Shown piece after piece: positions 1 to 9,363 of a stretch of 64,000 bases of DNA (positions within the stretch are counted from its first letter, which is position 1; each line of letters opens with the position of its first letter). Origin of the DNA: Sulfitobacter guttiformis (GTDB lineage: Bacteria; Pseudomonadota; Alphaproteobacteria; Rhodobacterales; Rhodobacteraceae); NCBI RefSeq assembly GCF_003610455.1, contig NZ_RAQK01000001.1, positions 620,001 through 684,000 of the forward strand, in the 5' to 3' direction. The notes beneath the pieces were generated by a model. That model saw only the letters and a program-made list of their open reading frames with translations, searched no databases and was not told where the DNA came from. A program made the position numbers and the translations under genes.

Positions 1-250
1 CAGTGCGCTTCATCACGGCATCAATATCGGCATCCCACCACATATTAAGAGCGCCGGATGCCCCTGCCCCAATAGCCAGAAATAAAATGGAGGCAAAACC
101 GACAACTGGATTAACGCCAACCGGCGCAGCCAACATCCCGACAACTGCCGTAAATACCACCAGTTGCATCACACGCGGCTTCATCAGCGCGTAATAATCG
201 CTCAGTTGTGGATCGTTCTCGAAGCTTTGGGCATTTGTCACGTCGGTCAT
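1..250 (-). CDS. ctaB: Protoheme IX farnesyltransferase (heme O synthase), N-terminal part
   Basis: This is the first 83 codons of an integral membrane prenyltransferase that adds a farnesyl group to protoheme to give heme O for aa3-type oxidase; the rest lies off the left edge. The visible protein starts [10 protein letters not shown], has a [20 protein letters not shown] segment typical of the first UbiA/CtaB helix, and reaches the first metal-prenyl-diphosphate motif, NMWWDADID (NxxxDxxxD). It follows ctaC on the same strand 113 bases downstream, the usual alphaproteobacterial order coxB–ctaB. Family assignment is secure; the length cannot be judged. Confidence 0.93.
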   Translation of the reverse strand, partial: MTDVTNAQSFENDPQLSDYYALMKPRVMQLVVFTAVVGMLAAPVGVNPVVGFASILFLAIGAGASGALNMWWDADIDAVMKRT

Positions 251-332
251 TGTCCGGTCATCCCAATTTAATCGTGTGGGGGCAAATCTTGCGTGCAGCA
301 CCGCGCAGGGTCAATTGCGGGGCCACAGATGT

Positions 333-360
333 GAAGGCGGGGCTACGTTCCCCGCCCTTC
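333..360 (-). terminator. GC-rich hairpin between ctaC and ctaB
   Basis: Arms at 333–342 and 350–360 pair with one bulged C around a 7-base loop, directly after the ctaC stop. There is no long T tract after it on the minus strand, so it may be a partial terminator or an mRNA-stabilising stem that sets the ctaC:ctaB ratio. Confidence 0.45.
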
Positions 361-363
361 TCT

Positions 364-1263
364 TTAGTCAGCAGATGCGACTGTAACGGTCGGAACAATA
401 CCTGCGTACTCTTCTTTCGCACGGCTCAACCATTGGGCGTACTCGGCTTCTGAAACAACTTTAACCGTGATCGGCATGTATGCATGTGCCTGACCACAAA
501 GCTCGGAGCACTGGCCAAAGAAAACGCCCTCTTTTTCTGCTTTGAACCACAGCTGTGCCAAACGGCCCGGCACGGCATCCTGCTTCACGCCAAACGCAGG
601 GATCGTCCAAGCGTGTATCACGTCCGAGCCTGTCACCTGCATCACAATCGTTTTGTTCACAGGCACAACAACCGCTGTATCGGTCGCAAGCAGCCATTCG
701 CTCTCAGAATAACCGGCGGCTTCAAGCTGCGCTATCACTTCAGGTGTTTTCATGTTCTCGCCGCCAAGCGCCGGAGCACCGATCATGTAGCTGTCAAAGC
801 CAAAATCGTCGTCGACGTACTCGTAGGACCAATACCACTGGTTACCGATCGCCTTGATTGTGACGTCAGCAACAGGAATTTCCTGCTGACGGAAAAGGAT
901 CGGAAGCGACCAAGCACCAATCGCCACGAGGATCACGATTGGCACAACCGTCCATGCAATCTCGACGGGTGTGTGGTGGGTGAAGGACGCAGGAGTCGGG
1001 TTACGCTTGGCGTTATAGCGGAAGGCAACCCAGAGGATCAGCGCGGTCACAAACACTGTGATCACACTAATGATCACAAGAATCATACCGTCGAGCCACT
1101 GAAGATCAGTCGCAAGCTCGGTTACTCCGGGCTGGAAGCCCATCAAACCGTCAACAGGCTTTCCGATGATCTCAAGGCCTTGTGGATCAATGCTTTGTGC
1201 CCATGCTGGAAGGCTTGTAAAGCCAGCCAAAAGACCGGCAAGTGTGAGGTGCTTTGTCATCAT
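364..1263 (-). CDS. ctaC: Cytochrome c oxidase subunit II
   Basis: This is the CuA-bearing subunit of the aa3-type terminal oxidase, which takes electrons from cytochrome c in the periplasm. The 299-residue protein has a signal peptide ending near PAWAQS, two transmembrane helices (around residues 60–85 and 105–125), and a C-terminal cupredoxin domain. The CuA ligands are visible in [10 protein letters not shown] and [17 protein letters not shown] (His, Cys-x3-Cys, His, Met). I chose the ATG at 1263 (a second ATG follows at 1260) because AGGA lies 5 and 8 bases upstream of these; an in-frame extension to 1347 has no signal-peptide logic. It is divergent from tldD, with about 210 bases of shared promoter region, and is followed by ctaB. 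Confidence 0.96.
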   Translation of the reverse strand: MMTKHLTLAGLLAGFTSLPAWAQSIDPQGLEIIGKPVDGLMGFQPGVTELATDLQWLDGMILVIISVITVFVTALILWVAFRYNAKRNPTPASFTHHTPVEIAWTVVPIVILVAIGAWSLPILFRQQEIPVADVTIKAIGNQWYWSYEYVDDDFGFDSYMIGAPALGGENMKTPEVIAQLEAAGYSESEWLLATDTAVVVPVNKTIVMQVTGSDVIHAWTIPAFGVKQDAVPGRLAQLWFKAEKEGVFFGQCSELCGQAHAYMPITVKVVSEAEYAQWLSRAKEEYAGIVPTVTVASAD

Positions 1264-1473
1264 ATTCGTCCTGATTTTCTTGACCCTAAGTGGCTTATCC
1301 CGACAGGGATGCTGCCCTGCCGTTGTAATCTTGCGCCTTACAATCATATTCTGGTTACGAAAGAAAGTCCTATGCTTGCGTCAGATGGACGCGAAACGCA
1401 CCGCCGAATTGCCATTCCCTTTAACGTCACGATGATCGTCCCCTTCCCTTCCCGCCTAACGGAGCTTACCCAG

Positions 1474-2895
1474 ATGTCAGACGCCCCTTTTTCGCCCTTT
1501 GATGACCTTTTGGACCGGGATACAGCGCTCCGCGTCCTGCGCGAGGCCGTCGCGGGCGCCGATGACGGCGAGTTGTTTTTCGAGCGCAGCCGATCGGAGG
1601 CGCTGATGTTCGACGATGGCCGCCTCAAGACAGCCAGCTATGGCGCCGCCACCGGTTTCGGACTGCGCGCCGTGCGCGGCGAGGTTGCGGGCTACGCCCA
1701 TTCAACCGAGATATCCGAAGCAGCCCTGAGGCGTGCTGCACAGACGGCCCGCCTTGCTGTTGGTGATGGCGGTGGCACATGGGCGGATGCACCGGTGGGG
1801 ACCAACAAACAACTTTACACCGATCAGGACCCCATCGCAGGCGTTGGGTTTTCCGTAAAAGTAGAGACATTGCGCGAAATGGATGCATTTTGCCGAAGCC
1901 TGGACAAACGCGTTGTACAGGTCAGCGCCTCGATCGCCGCCTCGCTTCAAGAAGTCGAAATTTTGCGCCCCGAAGGAACTTCTGTGCGCGACATCCGCCC
2001 CATGACGCGTGTAAATGTCTCGATCATCGTCGAGCATGAGGGGCGCCGTGAAAGTGGCACAGCGGGCGGCGGTGGGCGCGCCTCACTCGACGGTCTCATC
2101 GCTGCCGAAGACTGGCAGGGCAAGGCCCGCGAGGCGCTGCGTATCGCCCTTGTGAATCTTGAAGCCGTCCCTGCCCCTGCAGGTATGATGGACGTGGTGC
2201 TCGGCCCCGGCTGGCCTGGCATCTTGCTGCACGAGGCCATCGGTCACGGCCTTGAGGGGGATTTTAATCGCAAAGGCACATCCGCCTTTGCAGGTCTCAT
2301 GGGCCAGCAGATCGCCGCAAAAGGTGTGACTGTTCTGGACGACGGGACCATCCCCGACCGACGCGGCTCCATCTCCGTAGACGACGAAGGGACGCCCAGC
2401 GCCAAAAATATCCTGATCGAGGACGGCAAGCTGGTCGGCTATATGCAAGATCGCCAGAATGCACGCCTGATGGGTGTAAAAAGTACGGGCAACGGCCGCC
2501 GTCAAAGCTTTGCCCACATCCCCATGCCCCGCATGACCAATACCTACATGTTGGGCGGCGATACCGCTCCGGGTGACATCGTGGCCGACCTCAAGGATGG
2601 CATCTATGCCGTGGGGTTTGGCGGCGGTCAGGTGGACATAACCAACGGCAAGTTCGTATTTTCCTGCACCGAAGCATATCGCGTGCAAAACGGCGTTGTC
2701 GGCGCGCCTGTCAAAGGGGCAACCCTGATCGGTGATGGCGCTACTGCACTCCAACAAATCCGCGCCATCGGCAATGACCCCTCCCTCGATCCCGGCATGG
2801 GCAACTGCGGCAAGCAAGGCCAGTGGGTGCCTGTGGGCGTTGGCCAGCCGACCCTGATGATCGGCGGCCTGACTATTGGAGGTGCTGCGGCTTGA
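1474..2895 (+). CDS. tldD: Metalloprotease TldD
   Basis: TldD works with TldE/PmbA as a heterodimeric zinc protease that trims unfolded or modified peptides, known from microcin B17 maturation and CcdA antitoxin decay in other bacteria. The 473-residue protein has the family zinc motif HEAIGHG (HExxxH, His253, Glu254, His258) and the typical C-terminal GxxxQxG-like glycine-rich end. The ATG at 1474 is preceded by GGAG at a 9-base spacing; the open frame extends far upstream antisense to ctaC, which is only a shadow. The partner gene tldE is not in this window. It is probably transcribed from the ctaC–tldD intergenic region, and dprA follows after 87 bases. Confidence 0.95.
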   Translation: MSDAPFSPFDDLLDRDTALRVLREAVAGADDGELFFERSRSEALMFDDGRLKTASYGAATGFGLRAVRGEVAGYAHSTEISEAALRRAAQTARLAVGDGGGTWADAPVGTNKQLYTDQDPIAGVGFSVKVETLREMDAFCRSLDKRVVQVSASIAASLQEVEILRPEGTSVRDIRPMTRVNVSIIVEHEGRRESGTAGGGGRASLDGLIAAEDWQGKAREALRIALVNLEAVPAPAGMMDVVLGPGWPGILLHEAIGHGLEGDFNRKGTSAFAGLMGQQIAAKGVTVLDDGTIPDRRGSISVDDEGTPSAKNILIEDGKLVGYMQDRQNARLMGVKSTGNGRRQSFAHIPMPRMTNTYMLGGDTAPGDIVADLKDGIYAVGFGGGQVDITNGKFVFSCTEAYRVQNGVVGAPVKGATLIGDGATALQQIRAIGNDPSLDPGMGNCGKQGQWVPVGVGQPTLMIGGLTIGGAAA

Positions 2896-2982
2896 TAGAC
2901 CGGGCAATTCCGAAAGGATTGATTCACCCTCTGTTAACCAACGAGGACTATATCTGATTCCAGCAACAGACGGAGCGACGGG

Positions 2983-4169
2983 ATGACTGACAGGAATTAC
3001 GATCCTTCTTCCACTCACCCCCCACTCCCACCCACCCCGGAAGACGAACAGTTTGCCCGTCTCCGTCTGTTGCGCTCGCGCCGGGTCGGTATATCCACGT
3101 ATAAACGACTGCTGATCGAACACGGCACTGCGCAAAATGCGCTGGCCGCGCTACCCGAGGTGGCGCGGTCTGCGGGCGTTGCAGGATACGAAATCTGCCC
3201 TGAAGGTGTTGTACGTGCAGAACTGCGCGCCGCCCATGCTGCAGGGGCAAAGCTGCTGCACATCGACCACCCCGATTATCCTGCTTCGCTGGCCGAGCTT
3301 GACGATGCACCACCTTTTTTATGGCTGCTTGGGGATTCTGCATTATTGGCACGGCCCATGATCGCGCTGGTCGGTGCGCGCAATGCATCCTCGCTGGGTA
3401 CGCGGATGGCCCGCACACTCGCCCATGATCTGGGTGATGCGGGGTATGTTGTTGTGTCAGGTCTGGCGCGGGGCGTGGATGCTGCGGCGCATCTGGCGGC
3501 ACTTCCCTTCGGTACTATCGCGGTTCAGGCGGGCGGCGTAGACATCATTTACCCCGCTGAGAATACAGCTCTGGCAGAGGATATTGCGCGTAAAGGTTTG
3601 CGCCTGTCCGAACAACCCATGGGCCTTACCCCCACGGCGCGATATTTCCCCAAACGGAATCGTATTATTTCCGGCCTTGCCCGCGCAACGGTCGTGGTGG
3701 AAGCCGCCGCGAAATCCGGAAGTCTAATTACCGCACGTGATGCCCTTGATCAGGGGCGCGACGTCATGGCCGTCCCCGGCCATCCGTTTGATGCACGCGC
3801 CGCTGGAGGCAACATGCTGATCCGCGATGGTGCTACCCTTATTCGCAGCGCAGCCGATATTCTGGAGGCATTCGCAGCGCAGCCGATATTCTGGAGGCCA
3901 TCGGTCCGCTCCACAGTAATGCGTCACGACTACCTCTGCTCACCCCACGCACAGCATCGCAAAGCCCCAAACCGCGCCGCACGTTGCGCGAAACCGCCAG
4001 CCTGCATTTGTCAATTCTGAGCCGGCTCGGCCCCTCCCCCGTAGCCGAAGACCAGCTTATCCGTGACCTGCAATTGCCCTCCTCCGCACTCACGCCCGCG
4101 CTGGTCGAGTTGGAGTTGGACGGCAAGGTTTTGCGTGGTGCAGGGGGACTTCTGTCGCGAGCCGTTTAG
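2983..4169 (+). pseudogene. dprA: DNA-processing protein DprA, frameshifted by a 29-bp tandem duplication
   Basis: DprA protects incoming single-stranded DNA and loads RecA in natural transformation. The start ATG has GGAG 7 bases upstream. Residues 1 to about 296 give the Rossmann-like core (GARNASSLGTRMA, SGLARGVDAAAH). At 3841–3898 a 29-base unit occurs twice in direct tandem; 29 is not a multiple of 3, so the frame is lost and translation ends at 4020 after about 50 foreign residues (345 aa in all). The lost C-terminal winged-helix domain (LSILSRLGPSP to LLSRAV) is intact in another frame and ends at 4169. Removing one copy restores a single 385-codon gene reading LIRSAADILEAIGPLHSNAS across the joint. 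It may be a true mutation, a reversible slippage state or an assembly artefact. Confidence 0.93.
3841..3898 (+). repeat. 29-bp perfect tandem duplication inside dprA
   Basis: Copies occupy 3841–3869 and 3870–3898 with no mismatch; each begins attcgcagcgcag and ends ttctggaggc. The second copy shifts the dprA reading frame by +2. Two exact adjacent copies are what replication slippage or a collapsed/expanded assembly would give. Confidence 0.98.
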
Positions 4170-4345
4170 CCCAAAATGCCGGACGGTTGCGCCAAGTAAA
4201 TTAGGTTAACTGCGTCAAAGGTTGGCATTTTCACCGTGGCTGCAGGCCGTGCTGATCCCGCCGCGCATTGACAAAGGCCCCTTGCATCCCACATGTCAAA
4301 GGCCATAGACGCCGCAACACACCTCCGTCGAAGGACCTTATTTGC

Positions 4346-7165
4346 ATGCCAGTAGTCGTTGTCGAATCTCCCGCCAAGGCCAAGACGATCAACAAATATC
4401 TTGGTGACAACTTCACGGTTCTGGCATCCTACGGCCATGTACGTGACCTGCCAGCCAAGAACGGATCGGTGGATACCGACAACGACTTCGAGATGTTGTG
4501 GGAGATCGACAGCGGCTCCAAAAAGCACATGAAGGCGATCGCCGATGCGCTAAAACTCGACAATGAACTGATCCTCGCAACCGACCCCGACCGCGAAGGG
4601 GAGGCAATAAGCTGGCACCTGCAGGAAGCTTTGACGCTGCGCAAATCCATCAAAAAAGACACGCCCGTGAGCCGGGTTGTCTTTAATGCGATCACCAAGA
4701 CCGCCGTAACCGAGGCGATGAAAAACCCCCGTCAGGTCGACATGCCGCTGGTCGAGGCCTATTTGGCGCGGCGCGCGCTGGACTATCTGGTGGGTTTCAA
4801 CCTCAGCCCTGTTTTGTGGCGTAAACTGCCAGGTGCCAAATCCGCAGGCCGCGTGCAATCGGTCACGCTGCGCATCATCTGCGAGCGCGAGATAGAGATC
4901 GAAGCGTTCAGGCCCCGCGAGTTTTGGAGCGTGAAGGCACTGGTCTCTACCCCTTCAGGGCAGGAATTCGAAGTTCGCCTGACAGAGCTTGCCGGTAAGA
5001 AGCTCGACAAGTTCGATCTTGATGATGCGACCAAAGCAGAGATGGCAGTGCAAGCTGTATCGAGCAGGGATCTCAAAGTAGCCTCCGTCGAAGCCAAGCC
5101 CGCCACACGCAACCCTTCTGCGCCGTTTATGACATCGACCCTCCAACAGGAGGCGAGCCGCAAGTTCGGCATGGGCGCGCGCCAGACGATGAGTACCGCC
5201 CAGCGCCTCTATGAGGCAGGACACATCACCTACATGCGGACCGACGGCATCGATATGGCGCCCGAAGCGATGGAGATGGCCCGCGAAGCGATTACCGAGC
5301 GCTATGGCGACAAGTATATTCCTGAAAAGCCGCGCCTTTACAAAAATAAAGCCAAAAACGCTCAGGAAGCGCATGAATGTATCCGGCCCACAGAAATGTC
5401 GAAGGATGCGGATGCCCTCAAGCTGATGGATGGCGACCAGCGCAAACTGTATGATCTGATATGGAAGCGCACGTTGGCTTGTCAGATGGAAAGTGCGCGG
5501 CTGGAGCGGACCACTGTCGATGTCTCTTCCGCCGACAAACAGGTCACATTGCGCGCCACAGGCCAGGTTGTTCTCTTTGACGGGTTTCTCAAGGTCTATG
5601 AAGAGGGCCGCGATGACGTGGCAGACGACGATGAAAAGCGCCTGCCACAGATAAGCCATGGCGATGCGCTCAAAAAATCACCCGCTGCGCGCTATTCAGA
5701 AGAATTCGCCAAGGCCACCGGCATAGAAGGCGACGATGCGCTTATTGACGCAAGCGACAAAGGTGCTGCGGGCATGCAACGCAAGTCCGGTGCGCTCTTG
5801 GCCGAGCGCGATGCCGTTCTTGGAGGACAACATTTTACGCAGCCGCCACCACGCTATACCGAAGCGACGCTTGTAAAACGGATGGAAGAGCTCGGCATTG
5901 GTCGACCCTCCACATATGCCAGCATTGTCACCACCATTCAGGACCGCGGCTACGTGCGCCGCGAGGGCCAGCGTTTGATCCCCGAAGACAAGGGACGTCT
6001 GGTGACTGCGTTTCTGGAAAATTACTTCAAACGCTATATCGGCTATGACTTCACCGCAGATCTCGAAGACCAGCTTGATAAAGTCTCCGCAGGAGAGGCC
6101 GAATACAAGAAAGTGCTCGACAGGTTCTGGCGCGATTTTTCGGCCGCGATTGCAGAAACGTCCGAGCTTCGCATCACCGAAGTGCTGGAAAAGATAAACG
6201 ATGTGCTTGCGCCGCATTTGTTTCCTGCCAATGCGGAGGGAACTGATCCGCGGTTGTGCCCCAACTGCGAAATTGGCCGTCTTAGCATGCGAACTGCGCG
6301 GTCCGGCGGGGCGTTCATCGGCTGCTCGAACTATCCCGAGTGCCGCTATACCCGCCCCTTCGGCCCACCTGATCCAGAGGCCGAAGCATCGGCTATTCCA
6401 CCCGACGGCAAGCTGCTGGGCGAGGACCAAGGCGACGAAATTCGCGTATTTAAAGGGCGCTTTGGTCCCTATGTACAGCGTGGCGCACAGACCGAAGAAG
6501 TGCCAAAGCCTCCGCGCCAGTCGATCCCAAAAGACTGGGAGCCGGAACAGCTTGATCTTGAACGCGGCGTTATGCTGCTGTCGCTCCCGCGGGAGATCGG
6601 GCCGCACCCCGAGGACGGCATCATGGTTTGGGCCAACATCGGGCGCTACGGCCCTTACCTCAAACACGCGCCCTCCACGTCCGACCGTGGTGGCACAAAT
6701 GCAAACCTCGAAGGGATAGACGAGGTGTTCACCGTCGGGATGAACCGAGCCGTGCAACTGTTGGCGGAGAAAGTTGCATCGCGCGGGCAACGCGGTGTGG
6801 CTGCGGCCCCCCTGCGCGAGCTGGGCGAGCACCCCACAGCGGGAGGACCTGTCAATGTCATGAAGGGTAAATACGGCCCCTATGTGAAGTGGGACAAAAT
6901 CAACGCGACAATCCCCGACACGGTAGAGCCCGAAGACATCACCATTGATCAGGCGGTTCTACTTATCGATGAGCGGGCCGAAAAATCGGGTAAGAAAAAA
7001 CCTGCTGCGAAAAAGAAAGCAGCCCCTAAAAAAGCCACCGCAAAGAAACCTGCTGCCAAGAAAGCAGCTCCCAAAAAAGCCGCTGCAAAAAAGCCAGCGG
7101 CCAAGAAGCCCACAGCGAAAATAGCAACAGCATCTAAAACTGCATCCAAGGAAACGGATGCATAG
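4346..7165 (+). CDS. topA: DNA topoisomerase I (type IA)
   Basis: This enzyme relaxes negative supercoils by single-strand passage. The 939-residue protein starts MPVVVVESPAKAKTINKYLG, the first Toprim strand; the metal-binding acidic residues are in ATDPDREGE (Asp80, Asp82). The catalytic tyrosine is Tyr296 in ITYMRTDG. One four-Cys zinc finger begins near residue 638 (CPNCEIG ... GCSNYPEC), followed by three C-terminal repeats with the signature GPY(V/L). The last 60 or so residues are a Lys/Ala/Pro-rich tail of KKPAAKK-type repeats, resembling histone H1 and thought to hold DNA. AAGGA lies about 10 bases before the ATG. It follows the broken dprA on the same strand, the common dprA–topA pairing. 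Confidence 0.97.
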   Translation: MPVVVVESPAKAKTINKYLGDNFTVLASYGHVRDLPAKNGSVDTDNDFEMLWEIDSGSKKHMKAIADALKLDNELILATDPDREGEAISWHLQEALTLRKSIKKDTPVSRVVFNAITKTAVTEAMKNPRQVDMPLVEAYLARRALDYLVGFNLSPVLWRKLPGAKSAGRVQSVTLRIICEREIEIEAFRPREFWSVKALVSTPSGQEFEVRLTELAGKKLDKFDLDDATKAEMAVQAVSSRDLKVASVEAKPATRNPSAPFMTSTLQQEASRKFGMGARQTMSTAQRLYEAGHITYMRTDGIDMAPEAMEMAREAITERYGDKYIPEKPRLYKNKAKNAQEAHECIRPTEMSKDADALKLMDGDQRKLYDLIWKRTLACQMESARLERTTVDVSSADKQVTLRATGQVVLFDGFLKVYEEGRDDVADDDEKRLPQISHGDALKKSPAARYSEEFAKATGIEGDDALIDASDKGAAGMQRKSGALLAERDAVLGGQHFTQPPPRYTEATLVKRMEELGIGRPSTYASIVTTIQDRGYVRREGQRLIPEDKGRLVTAFLENYFKRYIGYDFTADLEDQLDKVSAGEAEYKKVLDRFWRDFSAAIAETSELRITEVLEKINDVLAPHLFPANAEGTDPRLCPNCEIGRLSMRTARSGGAFIGCSNYPECRYTRPFGPPDPEAEASAIPPDGKLLGEDQGDEIRVFKGRFGPYVQRGAQTEEVPKPPRQSIPKDWEPEQLDLERGVMLLSLPREIGPHPEDGIMVWANIGRYGPYLKHAPSTSDRGGTNANLEGIDEVFTVGMNRAVQLLAEKVASRGQRGVAAAPLRELGEHPTAGGPVNVMKGKYGPYVKWDKINATIPDTVEPEDITIDQAVLLIDERAEKSGKKKPAAKKKAAPKKATAKKPAAKKAAPKKAAAKKPAAKKPTAKIATASKTASKETDA

Positions 7166-7179
7166 ACAGCATATCCTTG

Positions 7180-7218
7180 GTGCAGCGTCCTTTCCCTGAC
7201 CGGGAACGGGCGCTGCAC
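7180..7218 (+). terminator. Long hairpin after topA
   Basis: GTGCAGCG at 7180–7187 pairs perfectly with CGCTGCAC at 7211–7218, with further CCC/GGG pairing inside. No clear T tract follows, so it may end transcription inefficiently or protect the topA mRNA 3' end. Confidence 0.45.
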
Positions 7219-7317
7219 TGCGATAACATTTACGTCAGGGCTGTCTGCTATCCCTTTAATCTCTCCACCCGATAGATAAGTACTGCCTTAGGCCTGTCAA
7301 AAGGAGAAAGCAGTAAG

Positions 7318-7884
7318 ATGACCAATAAACCTTTTTCAAGACGTCGCATGATACTCGCCGCCGGCGCGTCGCTCGCGTTGCCATCGCTTGTCCGTGCGCA
7401 GGATGCACCCGATATTGTAGAAAACCGCCGCAATATCATGAGCTTTCGCACACAGCGCTGGCAGGATCACTTTGAGACCTTGGGAAAGGGTGCGATTGTT
7501 GCTGATATTTCATCGCGCACCCTGCACTATTGGGACGCGGACGGCGTGACTTACAAAATCTATCCCTCCTCGGTGCCCCGCTCCGAAGAACTCACCAAAC
7601 GGGGTTATACACAAATCGTGCGTAAGCGTGTTGGCCCCGACTGGACCCCAACGGCATCGATGATGGAGCGCGATCCTACGCTTGCCTACATGCCTCCCGG
7701 CCCCGGAAATCCACTTGGGACTCATGCAATGTATTTGTCATGGCCCGCCTATCTGATCCACGGCACCCACGATACCCGCAAGATCGGGCGCCAGTCCTCG
7801 GACGGCTGTATCGGCCTGTATAACCACAAGGTTGAGGAGCTTTTTGCAATGGCACAAGTGGGCACGCAAGTGCGCCTGGTCTAG
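7318..7884 (+). CDS. L,D-transpeptidase (YkuD family), exported
   Basis: YkuD-domain enzymes make 3-3 peptidoglycan cross-links or attach proteins to peptidoglycan in the periplasm. The 188-residue protein opens with SRRRMILAAGASLALPS, a signal with a twin-arginine look. The catalytic block runs from His148 (HGTHDT) to Cys164 in QSSDGCIGLYN. The family signature normally has Arg two residues after the Cys (SxGC[IV]R); here that position is Gly166. Cys and His are present, so activity is likely, perhaps with altered substrate binding. AAGGAG lies upstream of the ATG. It stands alone between topA and the CoA-transferase genes. Confidence 0.88.
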   Translation: MTNKPFSRRRMILAAGASLALPSLVRAQDAPDIVENRRNIMSFRTQRWQDHFETLGKGAIVADISSRTLHYWDADGVTYKIYPSSVPRSEELTKRGYTQIVRKRVGPDWTPTASMMERDPTLAYMPPGPGNPLGTHAMYLSWPAYLIHGTHDTRKIGRQSSDGCIGLYNHKVEELFAMAQVGTQVRLV

Positions 7885-7984
7885 TATCGATAAGCCTGCT
7901 GCGGCGCGGCATATGATTGACAGCTCCCTGCCCCCGCGTCACAACCTCCCCTGACCACTTCACGGATCAGGGGAGCACGAAATC

Positions 7985-8689
7985 ATGAAAAAAGTATATG
8001 CGAACGCCGCCGAGGCCCTAGACGGGATTCTCGAAGACGGCATGCTGATTGCCTCGGGCGGCTTCGGCCTTTGTGGCATTCCCGAACTCCTGTTGGCCGC
8101 AATCCGCGAGTCAGGCGTCAAAGATCTCACATTTGCGTCAAATAATGCGGGCGTGGACGATTTCGGAATCGGCATCCTGTTGCAAACCAAGCAGGTGAAA
8201 AAGATGATTTCGTCCTATGTGGGCGAGAACGCGGAGTTCATGCGCCAATACCTCTCTGGCGAGCTGGAGCTGGAATTCACACCTCAGGGCACGCTGGCCG
8301 AGCGCATGCGCGCTGGTGGTTCTGGCATTCCGGGCTTTTACACAAAGACCGGCGTAGGCACCGTGATTGCCGAAGGCAAGGATGTGAAGAACTGGAACGG
8401 TCAGGACTATATTCTTGAGGAAGGGATTTTTGCAGACCTCGCCATTGTGAAAGCTTGGAAAGCGGACGAGACCGGCAATCTGATTTTCCGTAAAACCGCA
8501 CGCAACTTTAACCCGCCCGCCGCGATGTGCGGCAAAATCTGTGTGGTAGAAGTAGAAGAGATCGTGCCCACAGGCAGCCTTGACCCCGACCACATCCACC
8601 TGCCCGGCATCTATGTCCACCGCATCATCCAAGGCGATCACGAAAACCGGATCGAGCAACGCACAACCCGTAAACGCGAGGAAGCATAA
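7985..8689 (+). CDS. scoA: 3-oxoacid CoA-transferase subunit A
   Basis: This is the alpha subunit of succinyl-CoA:3-ketoacid CoA-transferase, which activates acetoacetate using succinyl-CoA and feeds ketone-body or PHB breakdown products into the TCA cycle. The 234-residue sequence has the oxyanion/CoA-binding loop [12 protein letters not shown] near residues 21–32 and the family segment [21 protein letters not shown] is present upstream of the ATG. Only 2 bases separate it from scoB, so the two are translated as a pair and form the active heterodimer. The substrate could also be another short 3-ketoacid. Confidence 0.94.
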   Translation: MKKVYANAAEALDGILEDGMLIASGGFGLCGIPELLLAAIRESGVKDLTFASNNAGVDDFGIGILLQTKQVKKMISSYVGENAEFMRQYLSGELELEFTPQGTLAERMRAGGSGIPGFYTKTGVGTVIAEGKDVKNWNGQDYILEEGIFADLAIVKAWKADETGNLIFRKTARNFNPPAAMCGKICVVEVEEIVPTGSLDPDHIHLPGIYVHRIIQGDHENRIEQRTTRKREEA

Positions 8690-8691
8690 TC

Positions 8692-9315
8692 ATGGCATGG
8701 GATCGTAACCAAATGGCGGCACGCGCCGCACTTGAGCTGGAAGACGGCATGTATGTGAACCTCGGCATCGGCATCCCGACGCTGGTGGCCAACTATGTCG
8801 GCGACAAGGACATCACCCTCCAGTCAGAGAATGGCATGCTGGGCATGGGCCCCTTCCCCTTTGAGGGCGAAGAGGACGCAGACCTAATCAACGCGGGAAA
8901 ACAAACCATAACCGAGATGGACCGCACGGCATATTTCGATTCAGCGATGTCATTCGGGATGATCCGTGGCGGCAAAATCGCTGCGGCGATCCTGGGTGCG
9001 ATGGAAGTGTCGGAGAACGGCGATCTGGCAAACTGGATGATCCCTGGCAAGCTGGTCAAGGGCATGGGCGGCGCGATGGATCTGGTTGCGGGCGTGGGGC
9101 GTGTAATCGTGGTCATGGATCACGCAAACAAGCACGGCGAAAGCAAGGTTCTTAAGGAATGTACCCTTCCCCTGACCGGTAAAGGGGTTGTCGACCGTAT
9201 CATCACCAATCTTGGCGTACTCGATGTGGTCGAGGGCGGTTTGCGCATTGTTGAATGTGCAGAGGGCGTTACCGAGGATGAGCTGCGCGCGGCCACTGAC
9301 GCAACGCTGATCTAG
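8692..9315 (+). CDS. scoB: 3-oxoacid CoA-transferase subunit B
   Basis: This is the beta subunit of the CoA-transferase and carries the catalytic glutamate, Glu46 in QSENGMLGMGP, which forms the glutamyl-CoA thioester intermediate. The N-terminal GIGIPTLVANYV block and a length of 207 residues are normal for the split bacterial enzyme. It lies 2 bases after scoA. It ends convergently with the lytic transglycosylase gene, only 48 bases away. Confidence 0.95.
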   Translation: MAWDRNQMAARAALELEDGMYVNLGIGIPTLVANYVGDKDITLQSENGMLGMGPFPFEGEEDADLINAGKQTITEMDRTAYFDSAMSFGMIRGGKIAAAILGAMEVSENGDLANWMIPGKLVKGMGGAMDLVAGVGRVIVVMDHANKHGESKVLKECTLPLTGKGVVDRIITNLGVLDVVEGGLRIVECAEGVTEDELRAATDATLI

Positions 9316-9363
9316 ACCGCTGCAAAAGTTGCGGCCCTGAATGTCCGTTACGCTTTACCGCAT

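Noticed and set aside
484..1473. Long in-frame extension upstream of tldD
   Set aside because: It is antisense to ctaC, has no homologous look, and the TldD domain with a good ribosome site begins at 1474.
2083..3135. Minus-strand open frame of 350 codons opposite tldD and dprA
   Set aside because: It covers the well-supported tldD 3' half and shows no domain.
5696..6832. Long minus-strand open frame (378 codons) inside topA
   Set aside because: It is a shadow of a high-GC gene; the topA frame has all catalytic motifs, and the antisense product has no recognisable domain.
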